In this document: positions 1-9,378 of the stretch, piece by piece
How positions within the stretch are numbered: position 1 is the stretch's first letter
How the letters are laid out: every line of letters starts with the position of its first letter
From: Marinobacter shengliensis
GTDB lineage: Bacteria; Pseudomonadota; Gammaproteobacteria; Pseudomonadales; Oleiphilaceae
NCBI RefSeq assembly: GCF_003007715.1
Contig: NZ_PXNO01000021.1
Location: forward strand, 372,001 to 436,000
DNA length: 64,000 bases
Direction: 5' to 3'
Program-made: the position numbers and the translations under genes
Notes under the pieces: model-generated
Told to the model about the DNA's origin: nothing
The model's database searches: none
The model's input: the letters and a program-made list of their open reading frames with translations, nothing else

Positions 1-246
1 TTCGTTGCCCCGGGATACCCAGCCGGCCACCATCCCGGTGCCCTGGCGCAGGTGCCTGAAGGTATTGATCAGAGAAACCGCCAATACCACTAGCAGGATT
101 ATCAGCCCGAGGCCCACCCAGAAATTGGTTTCGATCAGGTAATGGCCCAGGCTGATGCGAATATAGCCAAGATCATAGGTCAGCCCCAGGGATAATGCGG
201 TGCCGACCAGCAGCGCGACCAGCAGGAGCAGCAGAAGCCGGATCAT
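1..246 (-). CDS. hemY: HemY-like heme biosynthesis-associated membrane protein (partial, N-terminal end)
   Basis: Only the first 82 residues lie inside the window; the gene runs off the left edge. They show a leucine-rich N-terminal membrane segment (about residues 2-20) and a second hydrophobic stretch (about 43-60), the two-helix start typical of HemY proteins, which carry a cytoplasmic TPR region further on. The start ATG (246-244) overlaps the TGA of hemX in an ATGA arrangement, so the genes are translationally coupled. Position as last gene after hemC, hemD and hemX supports the call. This family is not coproporphyrinogen oxidase; its role in heme synthesis is accessory and poorly defined. 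Confidence 0.85.
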   Translation of the reverse strand, partial: MIRLLLLLLVALLVGTALSLGLTYDLGYIRISLGHYLIETNFWVGLGLIILLVVLAVSLINTFRHLRQGTGMVAGWVSRGNE

Positions 247-1355
247 GAGCCATTGCCCCCGCGTTCGGTTTCGGAGGCGTCACCATTACGGGTCGCCAGC
301 CGACCGGCCAGCCGCTCTTTCAGCAAGCCGAGAGACTGGCTGATATCCGGCAGGGTGGGGTCCACATTGCGGTCTGCCAGTTCCGTCAGCGTATCCGCCA
401 ATCCCTGGATGGCCGGATTGGTGGCGTCGTACCAGTCATTGACGGTGGTGATGGCCTTGTTCAGGGCCCGTTCATACAAAGGCTGGTTGCCCCGAAGCAC
501 GGCCATCTCCGCCTCTTCCAGCATCAACTGAAGGTTAAGGCGAGCCCAGGCGCTCTGGTCCGGCGACAACAGGGGTTTGACCGGTTCGTCCAGGCGACGG
601 ACCACGACCACCTGCTTGAGGGTATCGAGGAAACGATTCCAGCCCCGCACAAACATATTGCGGCCATCGGTCGGGGCATTCGGGTCTTCGGTCATCTGGA
701 AGCCGGGGGCCTGATCGTGAATCAGGGCCAGGTCGGTCAGGTCGTGAATGCTGGCAATGGCCGCTTCCAGTTTCAGGTACAGTCCGGTGCGGTCGACGCC
801 CTGGATGCCCCGCAGTGACAGAATTTCCCGGGCCAGCTGCTGGCGAACCGGGTAAACCCCGATGTCATCGGATTCCCGCAGAACCTCATCCGCGGATTCC
901 AGGGCAGACAGGGCGCCCCGGATATCTTTCTCAATCAACAGGCGCTGGTTGGCGATGCGCAGCAGGTATTCTGCCTCGGCCAGCAGCCAGTCGGTACGGG
1001 TACGATTCCCGGCCTCAAGCAGTTCCCGGGCGTTGTGGTCAATCTGTCGCTGCTGGGTGGCGATCAGCTCGCGCTGCGCTGAAAGGTTATTTTCCAGTGA
1101 CTGAAGGCGCTGGCTCTGCTCGCTGCCACGGCTGCCATAACGGTCTTCCAGTTGTGCCGTATCCTGGCGCAACTCCTGGATCAACAGCATGGTGGTTTTT
1201 TGGGTTTGCCATTGTTGCCAGTTCCAGAACGCGAGGGCCAGGGCAATAATCAGCGCCAGCATGGCAATCAGCCATACCGGCCACAGGCGCACGCGGGCGG
1301 AATTGGCAGGGTTTACCGGAGCGGGCAGTTGCTTTGTTGTTTCAGTCACGGGCAT
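243..1355 (-). CDS. hemX: HemX family protein (uroporphyrinogen-III C-methyltransferase-like)
   Basis: A 370-residue inner-membrane protein with a short polar N-terminus, one strongly hydrophobic helix (about residues 24-44) and a Gln/Arg-rich probable coiled coil (about 55-115), followed by a helical periplasmic domain. This is the HemX layout. Although often labelled a methyltransferase, it has no visible SAM-binding motif, so the enzyme name is historical. It overlaps the end of hemD by 14 bases and is followed by hemY with an ATGA overlap. The likely role is structural or scaffolding in tetrapyrrole synthesis. Confidence 0.88.
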   Translation of the reverse strand: MPVTETTKQLPAPVNPANSARVRLWPVWLIAMLALIIALALAFWNWQQWQTQKTTMLLIQELRQDTAQLEDRYGSRGSEQSQRLQSLENNLSAQRELIATQQRQIDHNARELLEAGNRTRTDWLLAEAEYLLRIANQRLLIEKDIRGALSALESADEVLRESDDIGVYPVRQQLAREILSLRGIQGVDRTGLYLKLEAAIASIHDLTDLALIHDQAPGFQMTEDPNAPTDGRNMFVRGWNRFLDTLKQVVVVRRLDEPVKPLLSPDQSAWARLNLQLMLEEAEMAVLRGNQPLYERALNKAITTVNDWYDATNPAIQGLADTLTELADRNVDPTLPDISQSLGLLKERLAGRLATRNGDASETERGGNGS

Positions 1356-2181
1356 CCTTACTTGGTTTACCGTTGTTACCGGCCTCCTGCATCAGCCAGG
1401 AAGCCACGCTGGTCACCAGATCCTGGTCAGCCAGGCCGTCCGGAACCAGCACACTCCTGAAGCCGGCCTTGCGGGCCAGCTCCGAGACTCGTTCCGCTGG
1501 AACCACCACCAGCGCATTGTTCAGGGTCGGCAGGAACGCGCTGCCGGCCTCTACCAGATTGTTCAGGGTTTCACCGGAAAGCGCAATAATCACCTCCGGC
1601 CGGAACCCAGCAAAATTGTCTTTTAGGTCGTTGGCAGCATAGTACGGCCGGAAGCGTCGGTACAGGGGCAGAACCGTTACACGGGCTCCCCGTTGCTCCA
1701 GGGTCTGCCGGATCAGTTCTCGGCCGTCTTCTCCCCGCGCCAGTAGCACTTTTTCGTGGTTTAGATCCTTCAAACCCGGCAGGGCCAGCAGAGCTTCACT
1801 GGTCCAGCCATTGTCTGGCTTGTTCGGGCTAAGACCATGCTGGGCGAACACCGCGGCGGTGCCGGCACCCACGCCATACCACTGAATGCCCATCGGCACC
1901 TGAGGCCACCAGTGATCGATCTCATCAAGCAGCAAGCTGGCTGCGTAGGGGCTGACGGCAATGATGTGAGCGAAGTGGTCGAGATTCTGAAGGGTTGACC
2001 GGCGCTCTGGTGTTTCCGGCAGCGGTTCCCGGACTACCAGGGGCATCCGGCGAACCTCGGCGCCGGCGGCCTGAAAAGCCTGTGCCAGGCGGCTGGCTTC
2101 GGGTTCTGGCCGGCAAATCAGTATGCGCCGGCCCTGCAAGGGCAGGGCCTGGCTATTCCGATCAGCTTGGGGTGTGGCCAT
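1342..2181 (-). CDS. hemD: Uroporphyrinogen-III synthase
   Basis: A 279-residue protein matching HemD, which cyclises hydroxymethylbilane to uroporphyrinogen III with inversion of ring D. The N-terminus [16 protein letters not shown] is the usual first strand and helix of this two-lobed fold. Family sequence identity is low, so the call leans on this motif, length and position. The reading frame stays open upstream into hemC, but the ATG at 2181-2179 gives the normal N-terminus, so I use it. It overlaps the 3' end of hemC by 20 bases, which implies coupled translation. Confidence 0.9.
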   Translation of the reverse strand: MATPQADRNSQALPLQGRRILICRPEPEASRLAQAFQAAGAEVRRMPLVVREPLPETPERRSTLQNLDHFAHIIAVSPYAASLLLDEIDHWWPQVPMGIQWYGVGAGTAAVFAQHGLSPNKPDNGWTSEALLALPGLKDLNHEKVLLARGEDGRELIRQTLEQRGARVTVLPLYRRFRPYYAANDLKDNFAGFRPEVIIALSGETLNNLVEAGSAFLPTLNNALVVVPAERVSELARKAGFRSVLVPDGLADQDLVTSVASWLMQEAGNNGKPSKDARD

Positions 2182-3112
2182 AGATCTCAGCCAGTACCTT
2201 GTCAGCACCCATAGCCAGCAGTTGCTCAGCCAGTTCACGGCCCAGGCGTTCGCCTTCGGCACGGGGCGCGCGGCCTTCTACCCGAAAAATCTCGGTGCCG
2301 TCGACAGCACCCACCAGCCCGCGCAGCCACAATGTGTTGTCGTCTTCCAGCAGGGCATAGGCGGCAATGGGAACCTGGCAACCCCCTTCGAGGCGCCGGT
2401 TCAGGGCCCTTTCCGCTTTCACCCGGTCAGAAGTATCGTCGTGATTCAGTGGTGCCAGCAATGCCCGCAGCTCGCTGTCATCAAGGCGGCATTCAATACC
2501 CAGCGCGCCCTGGCCAACGGCCGGAAGCGAGACAGTATCCGGCATGCAGTAGCGTATCCGGTCGTGGAAGCCCAGGCGCTTGAGGCCGGAGCTGGCCAGA
2601 ACAATGGCGTCGTATTCGCCGGCATCCAGCTTGGCCAATCGGGTGTTGACGTTGCCTCGCAGCATCTTGATTTCCAGGTCCGGGCGGTTGGCCCTGAGCT
2701 GGGTTTCGCGGCGCAGACTTGAGGTGCCAACCACGGCACCCTGGGGCAGTTGGTCCAGATGATCGTACTGATTGCTGATAAACGCATCGGTCGGGTCTTC
2801 CCGCTCACAGATAGCCACCAGGCCAAGGCCCTCCGGGAATTCCATGGGCACGTCTTTCATGGAATGCACCGCAAGGTCGGCCCGGCCGTCCAGCATGGCT
2901 TCTTCCAGCTCCTTCACAAACAGCCCCTTGCCACCAATCTTGGCCAGGGGCACGTCCAGAATCTTGTCGCCCTGGGTTTTGATCTTCACCAGCTCCACGG
3001 TGATGTGATCGTGCAGCCTTTCCAGTTCGGATTTGATGAATTCCGCCTGCCACAACGCCAGGGCGCTGCTGCGGGTTGCAATGCGAAGGGTTCGTGTTGA
3101 CATGGCACTCAC
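2162..3112 (-). CDS. hemC: Porphobilinogen deaminase (hydroxymethylbilane synthase)
   Basis: Polymerises four porphobilinogen molecules to hydroxymethylbilane in the cytoplasm. The 316-residue protein has the hallmark N-terminus with RIATRSS, the catalytic-loop region around [11 protein letters not shown] (about 79-89), the TSSLRR substrate-binding motif (about 130-135) and the dipyrromethane cofactor Cys in EGGCQVP (Cys245 counted from the GTG). Two starts are close: GTG at 3112 and ATG at 3103, the latter with GAGTG four bases upstream; the ATG is probably used. It is the first gene of hemC-hemD-hemX-hemY and lies directly downstream of the algR-type regulator, an order known from Pseudomonas. 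Confidence 0.96.
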   Translation of the reverse strand: MSAMSTRTLRIATRSSALALWQAEFIKSELERLHDHITVELVKIKTQGDKILDVPLAKIGGKGLFVKELEEAMLDGRADLAVHSMKDVPMEFPEGLGLVAICEREDPTDAFISNQYDHLDQLPQGAVVGTSSLRRETQLRANRPDLEIKMLRGNVNTRLAKLDAGEYDAIVLASSGLKRLGFHDRIRYCMPDTVSLPAVGQGALGIECRLDDSELRALLAPLNHDDTSDRVKAERALNRRLEGGCQVPIAAYALLEDDNTLWLRGLVGAVDGTEIFRVEGRAPRAEGERLGRELAEQLLAMGADKVLAEIYGHTPS

Positions 3113-3188
3113 AGTCGTAGGAAAAAATGTGCCCCAAGGTTACCTTGTGGCAGTGAAAAAGTCCCGCCGTAGACGGCCCTGTACCCCC

Positions 3189-3944
3189 TCAGGGGGAGGG
3201 TTGGTGCTCCTGCAACCACTGCCTGACATGGCTGGCATGGCGGCGGCTGACCGGTAGCAGGGTGTCTGAGTCGTTCAGTGCCAGCATACTCTGACCATCG
3301 CTGTTGCGCCGCAGGGCCTGGATGAAACGCACGCCGACCAGGGTATGCCGATGAATGCGTAACAGTTTTTCCGGATACGCCTGCTCCAGTTCTTTCAGGG
3401 TGTAATCACAGACCGTTTCACCCCGGCTGTGGTGCAGGGTGACGTATTTCTGGTCCGCTTCGCAGTAGCGGATGTCTGTAAGATCAATCAGTTCTGTTCC
3501 CCGGTGGGTGCGCACGGCAACCTGTTCGGTGGTCAGGTCGCTGTTGTGGGTCAAGGCCTGGAGCTGAACCCGGTTGACCTTTCCCGCCCGAGCCAAGGCG
3601 TCTGCCAGAGCCTCCCGTCGCACCGGTTTGAGCAGGTAGGCGATGGCGCGAACCTCGAACGCCTGGATGGCATAGTGGTCGTAGGCTGTACAGAAAATAA
3701 CCGCCGGCGGGTTGCTGAGCTGGCTCAGCTGGTGCGCCGCTTCCATGCCGTCCATGCCCGGCATGCGAATGTCCATCAGCAGGATATCCGGTTCCAGCTC
3801 GGCCACCTTGCGCAGGGCGTCATTGCCATCGCTCGCTTCACCGCACACCCGGTATTCCGGCAGTTCTTCCACCAGGCGCTGAATGCGCTGCCGGGCCAGG
3901 GGTTCGTCGTCTGCGATCAGAATGCGCTGCGGTTGTTGGTTCAT
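3189..3944 (-). CDS. algR: LytTR-family response regulator, AlgR-type
   Basis: A 251-residue response regulator. The receiver domain (about 8-120) has the acidic pocket ADDE, the phosphoacceptor in LLMDIRMPGMDG (Asp58) and a conserved Lys in LLKPVRR. The C-terminal LytTR DNA-binding domain (about 145-245) contains the typical YCEADQKYVTLH and RIHRHTLV segments. Followed by hemC and preceded by a histidine kinase, it matches algR of Pseudomonas, which controls alginate, pili and virulence genes. Whether this organism uses it for exopolysaccharide or pilus control is inference; the pilT/pilU genes elsewhere in the window make pilus control plausible. Confidence 0.9.
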   Translation of the reverse strand: MNQQPQRILIADDEPLARQRIQRLVEELPEYRVCGEASDGNDALRKVAELEPDILLMDIRMPGMDGMEAAHQLSQLSNPPAVIFCTAYDHYAIQAFEVRAIAYLLKPVRREALADALARAGKVNRVQLQALTHNSDLTTEQVAVRTHRGTELIDLTDIRYCEADQKYVTLHHSRGETVCDYTLKELEQAYPEKLLRIHRHTLVGVRFIQALRRNSDGQSMLALNDSDTLLPVSRRHASHVRQWLQEHQPSP

Positions 3945-3974
3945 GGTGCTCCTGCGGTCGCCTGGTCTGTTTTG

Positions 3975-5021
3975 TCAGCTTGCTGTCCTTGCGGGCAGCC
4001 TGAGGGTAACTGTGTAGATGTTGTGTTGATGGCTGTGTTTGAGAACCGCTGGCTCGCCGAACAAAGCCTGGAGCCTGGCCTGGATGTTAACAAGGGCCAC
4101 CTGGTTGCCCTGGTGCTGGCGGTTGCTGGACTCCGGTTTCGGGTTCTGGACCATCAAGTATACAAAATGGCCTTTGCCGTACACCTCGATCCGCACTGTG
4201 CCGCCTTCGGGTCTGGGCTGAATGCCGTGGTAGATGGCGTTCTCTACCAGCGGTTGCAAGGTCAGCGGAGGAATGGCCTGTTGCTCGAGGCCCGGCTGTA
4301 TGTCCCAGTCCAGCTTTAACCGGTCTCCCAGGCGCAGGGCTTCAATGGCCAGATAGCGTTGGCACAGCTCCAGTTCACGGCTGAGTGGTACCAGTTGATC
4401 ATCGGTGCGCAGGCTGGCCCGGAACAGCTCGGACAGATCCAGCACCGCCTCTTCTGCCTGTTCCGGATTGCTGGCAATCAGGCTGGCAATGGTGTTCATG
4501 CTGTTAAACAGGAAATGGGGCTGGATCCTGGCCTGCAGCGACGTCAGCCGGGCCTGCATTTCGGCCTCTCGCTGTTGTTGCCACTGGTCCTGCAGGTAAA
4601 AGTAGCGTAACACCATCAGCACGATCAGCAGCGCCACCAACAGTTTCTTGGCAATGCCCTGCCACAGCGCAACCCCCGGCTGCGGGTGCAATACGTTGTC
4701 GGCAAACAGGCTGAAAGCCAGCACATCCAGCAGCACAATGACCACAATGGCGAGGGTGGCGCGGGCGACGCTCATTTGCGCCAGCCATGGCCGCAGCAGG
4801 CAGATCAGTGCGGCACTGGTGAGGGTGGTCCACTGTACGAACAGGGACAGCAAGCCGAAGTAGTTCCAGTCTATCCAGCCGCGCTCGGCCTGCACGATAG
4901 ACAACACCAGGACAAAAAGCTCACTGGTGACCAGCAGCAGGAACACCGCCCGCACCCGGCAAAGATCGGGAACGTAGAAGTCGGTGGAGTCCTTCTTGTT
5001 GATGCCTTTGTCGGTTGCCAG
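3975..5021 (-). CDS. algZ: Sensor histidine kinase, AlgZ/FimS-type (probable CTG start)
   Basis: A membrane sensor kinase of the LytS/His_kinase family. Four hydrophobic segments fill roughly the first 150 residues. The cytoplasmic part has the histidine motif in QPHFLFNSMNTIASL and an ATPase N-box in QPLVENAIYHGI. It is the partner of the LytTR regulator downstream. The frame is open back to an ATG at 5156, but that start would lie inside argH and its promoter. No ATG or GTG fits between. A CTG at 5021-5019 is preceded six bases upstream by a strong AAGGAG (5033-5028), so I place the start there, giving about 348 residues. The start is an inference; the kinase identity is secure. Confidence 0.85.
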   Translation of the reverse strand: MATDKGINKKDSTDFYVPDLCRVRAVFLLLVTSELFVLVLSIVQAERGWIDWNYFGLLSLFVQWTTLTSAALICLLRPWLAQMSVARATLAIVVIVLLDVLAFSLFADNVLHPQPGVALWQGIAKKLLVALLIVLMVLRYFYLQDQWQQQREAEMQARLTSLQARIQPHFLFNSMNTIASLIASNPEQAEEAVLDLSELFRASLRTDDQLVPLSRELELCQRYLAIEALRLGDRLKLDWDIQPGLEQQAIPPLTLQPLVENAIYHGIQPRPEGGTVRIEVYGKGHFVYLMVQNPKPESSNRQHQGNQVALVNIQARLQALFGEPAVLKHSHQHNIYTVTLRLPARTAS

Positions 5022-5047
5022 GGGAGTCTCCTTAACCGTGGTCAGAA

Positions 5048-5056
5048 TGCTATACT
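5048..5056 (+). promoter_or_regulatory. Extended -10 promoter for argH
   Basis: TGC followed by TATACT forms an extended -10 element about 65 bases upstream of the argH ATG. No good -35 box sits at the right distance, as is common with extended -10 promoters. It lies between the divergent algZ and argH genes. Predicted from sequence only. Confidence 0.5.
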
Positions 5057-5122
5057 GCGGCAAATTTTCACTTACCCATTGCCGGCGTGATGATGCCGGG
5101 CTGTCAGCAGGAAAGATAGACC

Positions 5123-6538
5123 ATGACGGATCAGAAAAAGTCTGACCAGACCACATCCTCCGAAAAACCCTGGGGTGGCCGCTTCAGCGAGCCCACAGAC
5201 GCCTTTGTTGAGCGCTTCACTGCGTCGGTCGGTTTTGACCAGCGCCTGTATCACCATGATATTACCGGCTCCATCGCCCATGCCACCATGCTGGCTCAAG
5301 TGGGTGTGCTCACTGACGCTGAGCGAGACCAGATTATTGATGGTCTGAAAGGCGTGAAGGAAGACATCGAGGCCGGCCGCTTCGAATGGTCTGTCAGCCT
5401 TGAAGACGTGCACATGAACATCGAAGCCCGGCTGACCGACCGCATCGGCATTACCGGTAAAAAGCTGCACACCGGCCGCAGCCGTAACGACCAGGTAGCC
5501 ACCGACATCCGCCTGTACCTGCGGGACGAAATCGACGTGATTGCCGAGGAACTGGCCCGCCTGCAGGCTGGCCTGTTGGACCTGGCCGAGCGCGAAGCGG
5601 ACACCATCATGCCCGGCTTCACCCACCTGCAGACCGCCCAGCCGGTCACCTTCGGCCACCACCTGCTGGCCTGGTACGAGATGCTGGTGCGCGATGCCGA
5701 TCGCCTGCAGGATTGCCGCAAGCGGGTAAACGTGATGCCCCTGGGCGCTGCCGCCCTGGCCGGTACCACCTATCCGATCGACCGTAACCTGACCGCGGAA
5801 CTGCTGGGCTTTGACCGGCCCACTGAAAACAGCCTGGATTCGGTGTCTGACCGGGACTTCGCCATCGAATTCTGCAGCTTTGCCGCGCTGCTGATGACCC
5901 ACCTGTCCCGGTTCAGTGAAGAGCTGGTGCTGTGGACTTCGGCCCAGTTTGATTTCATCGACCTGCCGGACCGCTTCTGCACCGGGTCCTCCATCATGCC
6001 CCAGAAGAAGAACCCGGATGTGCCGGAGCTGGTGCGCGGCAAGACCGGCCGGGTCAATGGTCACCTGATCAGTCTGCTGACCCTGATGAAGAGCCAGCCG
6101 CTGGCCTACAACAAGGACAATCAGGAAGACAAAGAGCCGCTGTTCGACACCGTCGATACCATCAAGGGCTGCCTGAAGGCCTACGCCGACATGATTCCGG
6201 CGATCGAAGCCAAGGCCGATAACATGCGGGTAGCAGCCAAGCGGGGCTTCTCTACCGCCACCGATCTGGCCGACTACCTGGTCAAGAAAGGCGTGCCTTT
6301 CCGGGATGCCCACGAAATCGTCGGCAAATCCGTGGCTTTTGGTGTGGCCGAAAGCCGTGATCTGTCCGAGATGACCCTGGAAGAACTGCAGCAGTTCTCC
6401 GACGTAATTGGTGAGGATGTGTTTGACGTGCTGACCCTGGAAGGCTCCGTGCAGGCCCGTGATCACCTGGGCGGCACCGCACCGAACCAGGTGCGTGCGG
6501 CGGTGGCCCGCGCCCGGAAGGGGCTAACGCTGGTGTAG
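5123..6538 (+). CDS. argH: Argininosuccinate lyase
   Basis: Catalyses the last step of arginine synthesis, cleaving argininosuccinate to arginine and fumarate. The 471-residue length is typical. Visible hallmarks are the N-terminal PWGGRF, the [13 protein letters not shown] active-site segment, [10 protein letters not shown], and the superfamily signature [12 protein letters not shown] (about residue 289 on), which carries the catalytic serine loop. The start is supported by AGGAAAGA just upstream. It is divergent from algZ/algR, as in Pseudomonas. Confidence 0.97.
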   Translation: MTDQKKSDQTTSSEKPWGGRFSEPTDAFVERFTASVGFDQRLYHHDITGSIAHATMLAQVGVLTDAERDQIIDGLKGVKEDIEAGRFEWSVSLEDVHMNIEARLTDRIGITGKKLHTGRSRNDQVATDIRLYLRDEIDVIAEELARLQAGLLDLAEREADTIMPGFTHLQTAQPVTFGHHLLAWYEMLVRDADRLQDCRKRVNVMPLGAAALAGTTYPIDRNLTAELLGFDRPTENSLDSVSDRDFAIEFCSFAALLMTHLSRFSEELVLWTSAQFDFIDLPDRFCTGSSIMPQKKNPDVPELVRGKTGRVNGHLISLLTLMKSQPLAYNKDNQEDKEPLFDTVDTIKGCLKAYADMIPAIEAKADNMRVAAKRGFSTATDLADYLVKKGVPFRDAHEIVGKSVAFGVAESRDLSEMTLEELQQFSDVIGEDVFDVLTLEGSVQARDHLGGTAPNQVRAAVARARKGLTLV

Positions 6539-6583
6539 AGTCCATGGAGTGTGTCATGGACTGAACTGAACGGTGTAGAAAAG

Positions 6584-6618
6584 TTATGACAAAACCGTAA
6601 AGTGCGGTTTTGTCATAA
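6584..6618. promoter_or_regulatory. 14-bp perfect inverted repeat overlapping a putative promoter
   Basis: TTATGACAAAACCG (6584-6597) and CGGTTTTGTCATAA (6605-6618) are perfect reverse complements separated by 7 bases. The right arm covers TTGTCA (6610-6615), which lies 18 bases upstream of TAGGAT (6634-6639), a plausible sigma-70 promoter for the effector gene starting at 6689. No T-tract follows directly, so an operator is more likely than a terminator. A second shorter hairpin (6628-6633 with 6641-6646) precedes TCATTTTT and might terminate argH transcription. Confidence 0.45.
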
Positions 6619-6688
6619 ACATGAAATATCGGCTAGGATTGCCGATTCATTTTTACCCGTCTTCTACCGTCAACAAGGAATGCTGACG

Positions 6689-8758
6689 ATGAGCTTCATG
6701 AAACTGGTCAGGCCCTCGGAGCTGAGAGCCTGTGATCTTCCCCTCGTTGAAACCCCCTTTTTCGCCGCCGATAAGGCCAGGCGCCTGGTTAAAGAGAACA
6801 ACCATGTTCGTTCAAACATGCACTCGTTATTCAGGCACCACTACCGTGACCGAGGCAACATAGCCGAGACTGTCCACCGGGCAGTGAAAGACGGTGAGCT
6901 GATGTTGGTCTGTGAAGGCTGGGATGGCCCCTTCTCCCCCATGGTGACCTGGCAGCCAGACAACAGCTCGCCTGCCGGGGGGGCGGTGGCGGGTAAATGA
7001 TAGCTGGATATACACATCTTCTGCGATTGAGAGCGCGGTGGCGCAACTGAACGAATGCGGCGTGACCCCCGATCAGTTGCGCCAATCCGACCCCTGGGGG
7101 GTGGGGGCGCTGGAAGTGAATATGTTCTCGACGCACTACCGGCAGTGTCAGCGTCAGGAGCAGGCGGCTCAGGGCAGCGAAGATGACCACCGGCTGAGCC
7201 TGCCCTTAGGGGCTTCCGCGTTGGTGGCTCCCGTTCTGATGTCCGAAGGCGCCAAGGAGGACTCCTCCCGGGAACCTTCTCCCAAGATTCATCTGGAAGT
7301 TGGCCTGTTTACCGACGGCACCATGAACAATGCGGCCAATACCCATGCTTTTGGTGAGCAGCTGGAGCAGGAATGCCTGATTCCCTATGAGGGCAACACC
7401 ATTAGCCGTGAAGAGTGTGAGCGGCGGATGGGCCTGATGTTGGGTGACAGTTATGCCAATGCCCCCAGCAATGTGGCTAAGTTGTGGGATTTGTACGATG
7501 AGGGTCGAATTGAGTCGGGCAACACCATTACCCATCGCTTCAGTATCTATGCCCCTGGGGGGCGGGCACCAAGACCAGTGAGGATGATGCGTTGTACAGC
7601 GCAGCGACCGGTATGGGAGAGGCTGGCATAGTCCCACAGGTGACATTAGCTTTCTCACGACTCTCCGAGCGGGCCAAAGTCTCATCACAAGGCAAACCTA
7701 TTAATCGGTTGACCCTGGATCTGTTCGGCTTCAGTCGGGGGGCTGCTGCGGCCCGCCACGCTGCGCATGAGATTAATCAGGGGGAAAGCGGCCTGCTCGC
7801 CGAGATACTGGCTCAGAACCATATTCCTTGGCCGGAGACAGTAGAAATTCGCTTCGTGGGACTATTCGATTCCGTGGCCGCCATCGTTAACCCGGCCGCT
7901 GGTGATTTATCGGCTCATAACAACCGCAACTACCCGGTAAAGCTGTACCTGAGTTCGGACAAGGTGCGCCATGCAGTGCACCTGACCGCCGCCCATGAGC
8001 ACCGCAGGAACTTTGCTCTGAACAGTCTGCGAAGCCGCGACGGCAGCTTGCCGGCCAACTTCCGGGAAATCTCCCTGCCTGGAGTTCATTCCGATATTGG
8101 CGGTGGTTACGGCGACAGCCAGCGCGAGGACGTGCTGTTAAGCCCCAGGTTGCCGATACCTCGCGACCGGCTGCGCTGGCCGGACAAAACCCTGCAGTGG
8201 GACAACCTGGAGGCCAAACGGCAACAGGTAGAGGCCGCAGGCTGGATTGGCCCCGACAACCTGCCGGTACGGCAATCCGAACAATTGCAGGCCTGGCCGA
8301 AAGACCTGGGCCCTGAAGGACCAGCCCGGCTGGAAATTGTTACCCGGCGCCAGGAGCACCCGGCGCCGGATGGCCGGGTGGAACTGGTGTTGCGGATGCT
8401 GCGCCAGGTGCGGGGGGAGTATTCGCAGGTGGCCTTGAGGTTGATGCATCGGCTGGCCACCGATAGCGGTGCGCCGCTGCAAGATATCGATACCAGGAGA
8501 ACCGACAATACCTTGCCAAATGAACTGAACCCCATCCTGCAACAACTCCTGGAACAGGTTGAACAAGGGAGCGACGCCCCTTCATTGACCACGGAACATG
8601 AACACCTGTTGCTCCAACGCTATATCCATTACTCCGCACACTACAACGGCATCGAAACCCTGGTGGCGGGAACACCTGCGAAGTTAGAGGGATTGCATCC
8701 CCATGCACCGGTGCTCTCCGGGGAGCGCCTGGTTTATCCACAGACAGAGGGCGAATGA
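6689..8758 (+). pseudogene. Tle-type (DUF2235) type VI secretion phospholipase effector, two frameshifts
   Basis: Three reading-frame pieces join into one protein of about 690 residues resembling DUF2235/Tle lipases. Start: ATG 6689 with AAGGAA upstream. The frame breaks at a run of seven G (6977-6983); removing one G continues into a piece with FTDGTMNN, the family's N-terminal motif. It breaks again at a run of six G (7557-7562); adding one G continues into GTKTSEDD and the catalytic part. That part holds the nucleophile elbow GFSRG, the aspartate segment GLFDSV and the histidine segment HSDIGGGYGD. Both lesions lie in G runs, so sequencing error, slipped-strand variation or true decay are all possible. 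No VgrG, Hcp or PAAR gene is nearby. Confidence 0.8.
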
Positions 8759-9360
8759 TGATTCAGAGAATTCTGGCCATGGGCATCGTGGCCATCGCCC
8801 TGTTGGGCAGCGGGTGTTCGGCGTGGTCGAAGGCAGACGACACACTTTGGATGATCAGGATAGCGGCGCCACAACACTATGAAGTGTGGGTGACCGACAT
8901 GTTTCTGGAGAAGTCGGGTGAGCGGAGCTGGCGCCAGCCCATCGGCACGGTGGGGTGTTGCTGGAAGGGGCCCCATGGTCCCCGTGGCAAGGGAGCCGGA
9001 GTTGACCCCTTTCCGGAACTGATTCTGGTCAACTGGTTTTCCTACGCGGAGCAGAAGTACTACACCAAGATAATTAAGGTGCCGGAAGACCTGCTGGACC
9101 GAATGCGGGAGCCGGCAACCTATGTTACGCAGGTTGATGTGCGCTCAGGCCCCCGGAACCTCCTGACCATTGGCTTGGCGCCCGGCGGTACTGTGGTGGT
9201 CTGGATTTCGAACCAGATTGGCAACGAAATCGAGGTGATGCGTATGCAGGCCACGGAAGTGCCGGGTGACCCGGATGATTTTGAGGTAGGAACCAGGAAT
9301 TATCTCGAAAAACACGGTGATTACCTCAGGGAACATGGCATCCCGATGGAGGGCTGGTAG
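8755..9360 (+). CDS. DUF2931-like lipoprotein, probable immunity protein to the Tle effector
   Basis: A 201-residue protein with a lipoprotein-like signal peptide ending LLGSGC (Cys about 22); the residue three before Cys is Gly, so the lipobox is not perfect. The rest looks like the DUF2931 family, with the LILVNWFS and YYTKIIKVP segments about halfway. The start ATG overlaps the effector stop codon (ATGA at 8755-8758), so production is coupled. DUF2931 genes commonly sit beside Tle lipase genes and are thought to act as periplasmic immunity proteins; that role here is inference. The frame is intact, unlike that of the upstream gene. Confidence 0.7.
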   Translation: MMIQRILAMGIVAIALLGSGCSAWSKADDTLWMIRIAAPQHYEVWVTDMFLEKSGERSWRQPIGTVGCCWKGPHGPRGKGAGVDPFPELILVNWFSYAEQKYYTKIIKVPEDLLDRMREPATYVTQVDVRSGPRNLLTIGLAPGGTVVVWISNQIGNEIEVMRMQATEVPGDPDDFEVGTRNYLEKHGDYLREHGIPMEGW

Positions 9361-9378
9361 GCAGCTCCCGGCAACCGC

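Noticed and set aside
3135..3147. Palindrome CAAGGTTACCTTG upstream of hemC
   Set aside because: Six-base arms are short enough to occur by chance and no promoter around it was convincing.
5072..6466. Long minus-strand open frame of 464 residues
   Set aside because: It lies opposite argH, whose motifs are complete, and its product shows no family features; it is a codon-bias shadow.
6977..7562. Programmed ribosomal frameshifting in the Tle gene
   Set aside because: Two shifts in opposite directions without slippery heptamers or stimulating structures are unlikely; indels in G runs explain both more simply.
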